64,000 bases of DNA from Tritrichomonas musculus (lineage: Eukaryota; Parabasalia; Tritrichomonadida; Tritrichomonadidae): the NCBI GenBank assembly GCA_039105265.1, contig JAPFFF010000014.1, positions 3,224,001 to 3,288,000 of the forward strand. Direction: 5' to 3'. Below, one piece after another: positions 63,827 to 64,000 of the stretch (position 1 is its first letter; each line of letters opens with the position of its first letter). A model generated the notes under the pieces. That model was not told the origin of the DNA and did no database searches. It was given only the letters and a program-made list of their open reading frames with translations. The position numbers were made by a program, and so were the translations under genes.

Positions 63827-64000
63827 ATGAATTCAATCACTCTAACTACCTTATCTCATATTGATCCTACATTCTACGAAATATGCTGTTATGAAAATGG
63901 TGATCGTCCTGAATTTGAAATGCACGATATATTTGTTCTGATGACTACATTTCGAAGAAATTTATCATTTCAATGGATCGAATCAATTCGAGAAGATCTT
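63827..64000 (+). CDS. 5' end of a gene running off the window (unknown)
   Basis: From the ATG at 63827 the frame is open for 58 codons to the window edge, starting MNSITLTTLSHIDPTFYEIC and continuing with RPEFEMHDIFVLMTTFRRNL. GC content rises at the ATG as in the other genes here. The leader TTATCAATCTAAA before the ATG resembles TTATCAA before the PRP38 ATG. No domain is recognisable in so short a piece. Confidence 0.6.
   Translation, partial: MNSITLTTLSHIDPTFYEICCYENGDRPEFEMHDIFVLMTTFRRNLSFQWIESIREDL

Overview
The window looks like nuclear DNA of a parabasalid protist (a trichomonad; a Tritrichomonas- or Trichomonas-like genome is my best guess). The grounds are: very AT-rich spacers, long intronless genes on both strands, short gaps between start codons and initiator-like TCAYW boxes, and sites matching the published Trichomonas vaginalis M3 core-promoter consensus just upstream of several genes. 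The protein content also fits: a Rab, a degenerate PP1-like phosphatase, giant coiled-coil and low-complexity proteins, a BRCT/ankyrin protein, and many small DNA transposon remnants. No species call can be proven from the sequence alone.

Layout. 0.4-4.1 kb: membrane-traffic and ER genes (Rab GTPase, a syntaxin-like SNARE with a C-terminal CaaX-like box instead of a membrane anchor, a DNAJC16-like ER J-protein). 4.4-10.3 kb: a 1982-residue type I surface protein. 11.3-17.3 kb: splicing factors U2A' and PRP38 flanking a RING1-IBR protein and a coiled-coil protein. 17.7-28.6 kb: a 1473-residue coiled-coil protein, a four-span membrane protein, a PP1-like pseudophosphatase, an LRR/coiled-coil protein and a Gly/Pro-rich repeat protein. 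29.5-31.2 kb: a cluster of three small terminal-inverted-repeat (TIR) elements. 31.5-49.8 kb: a 2291-residue protein built of three unlike low-complexity repeat blocks, a Lys/Glu-rich protein, a 2068-residue USP-type deubiquitinase and a LysM-TLDc (OXR1-type) protein. 49.8-53.4 kb: a gene-free stretch with two TTAA-flanked elements and a second copy of one of the 30-kb elements.

53.5-57.9 kb (minus strand): a BRCT protein whose C-terminal ankyrin modules are separated from each other by 220-405 bp of AT-rich sequence, either a decayed repeat array or an unusual multi-exon gene. 58.3-60.3 kb: an unrecognised gene split over two frames and a broken Tc1/mariner-type transposase with an in-frame 156-bp tandem duplication. 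60.5-63.6 kb: a motif array (consensus ACTTGCATATTGTTCGGCG) interrupted by a 1.9-kb element with a perfect 457-bp inverted repeat at its ends. A gene starting at 63827 runs off the right edge.

No operon-like co-regulation is apparent; genes are single units. No tRNA, rRNA, CRISPR array or virus-derived gene was recognised. The observations most worth following are the interrupted ankyrin modules, the perfect long inverted repeat, the pseudophosphatase, the RBR-like protein lacking its catalytic RING2, the CaaX-like SNARE, and the matched terminal base changes in the two copies of one MITE.
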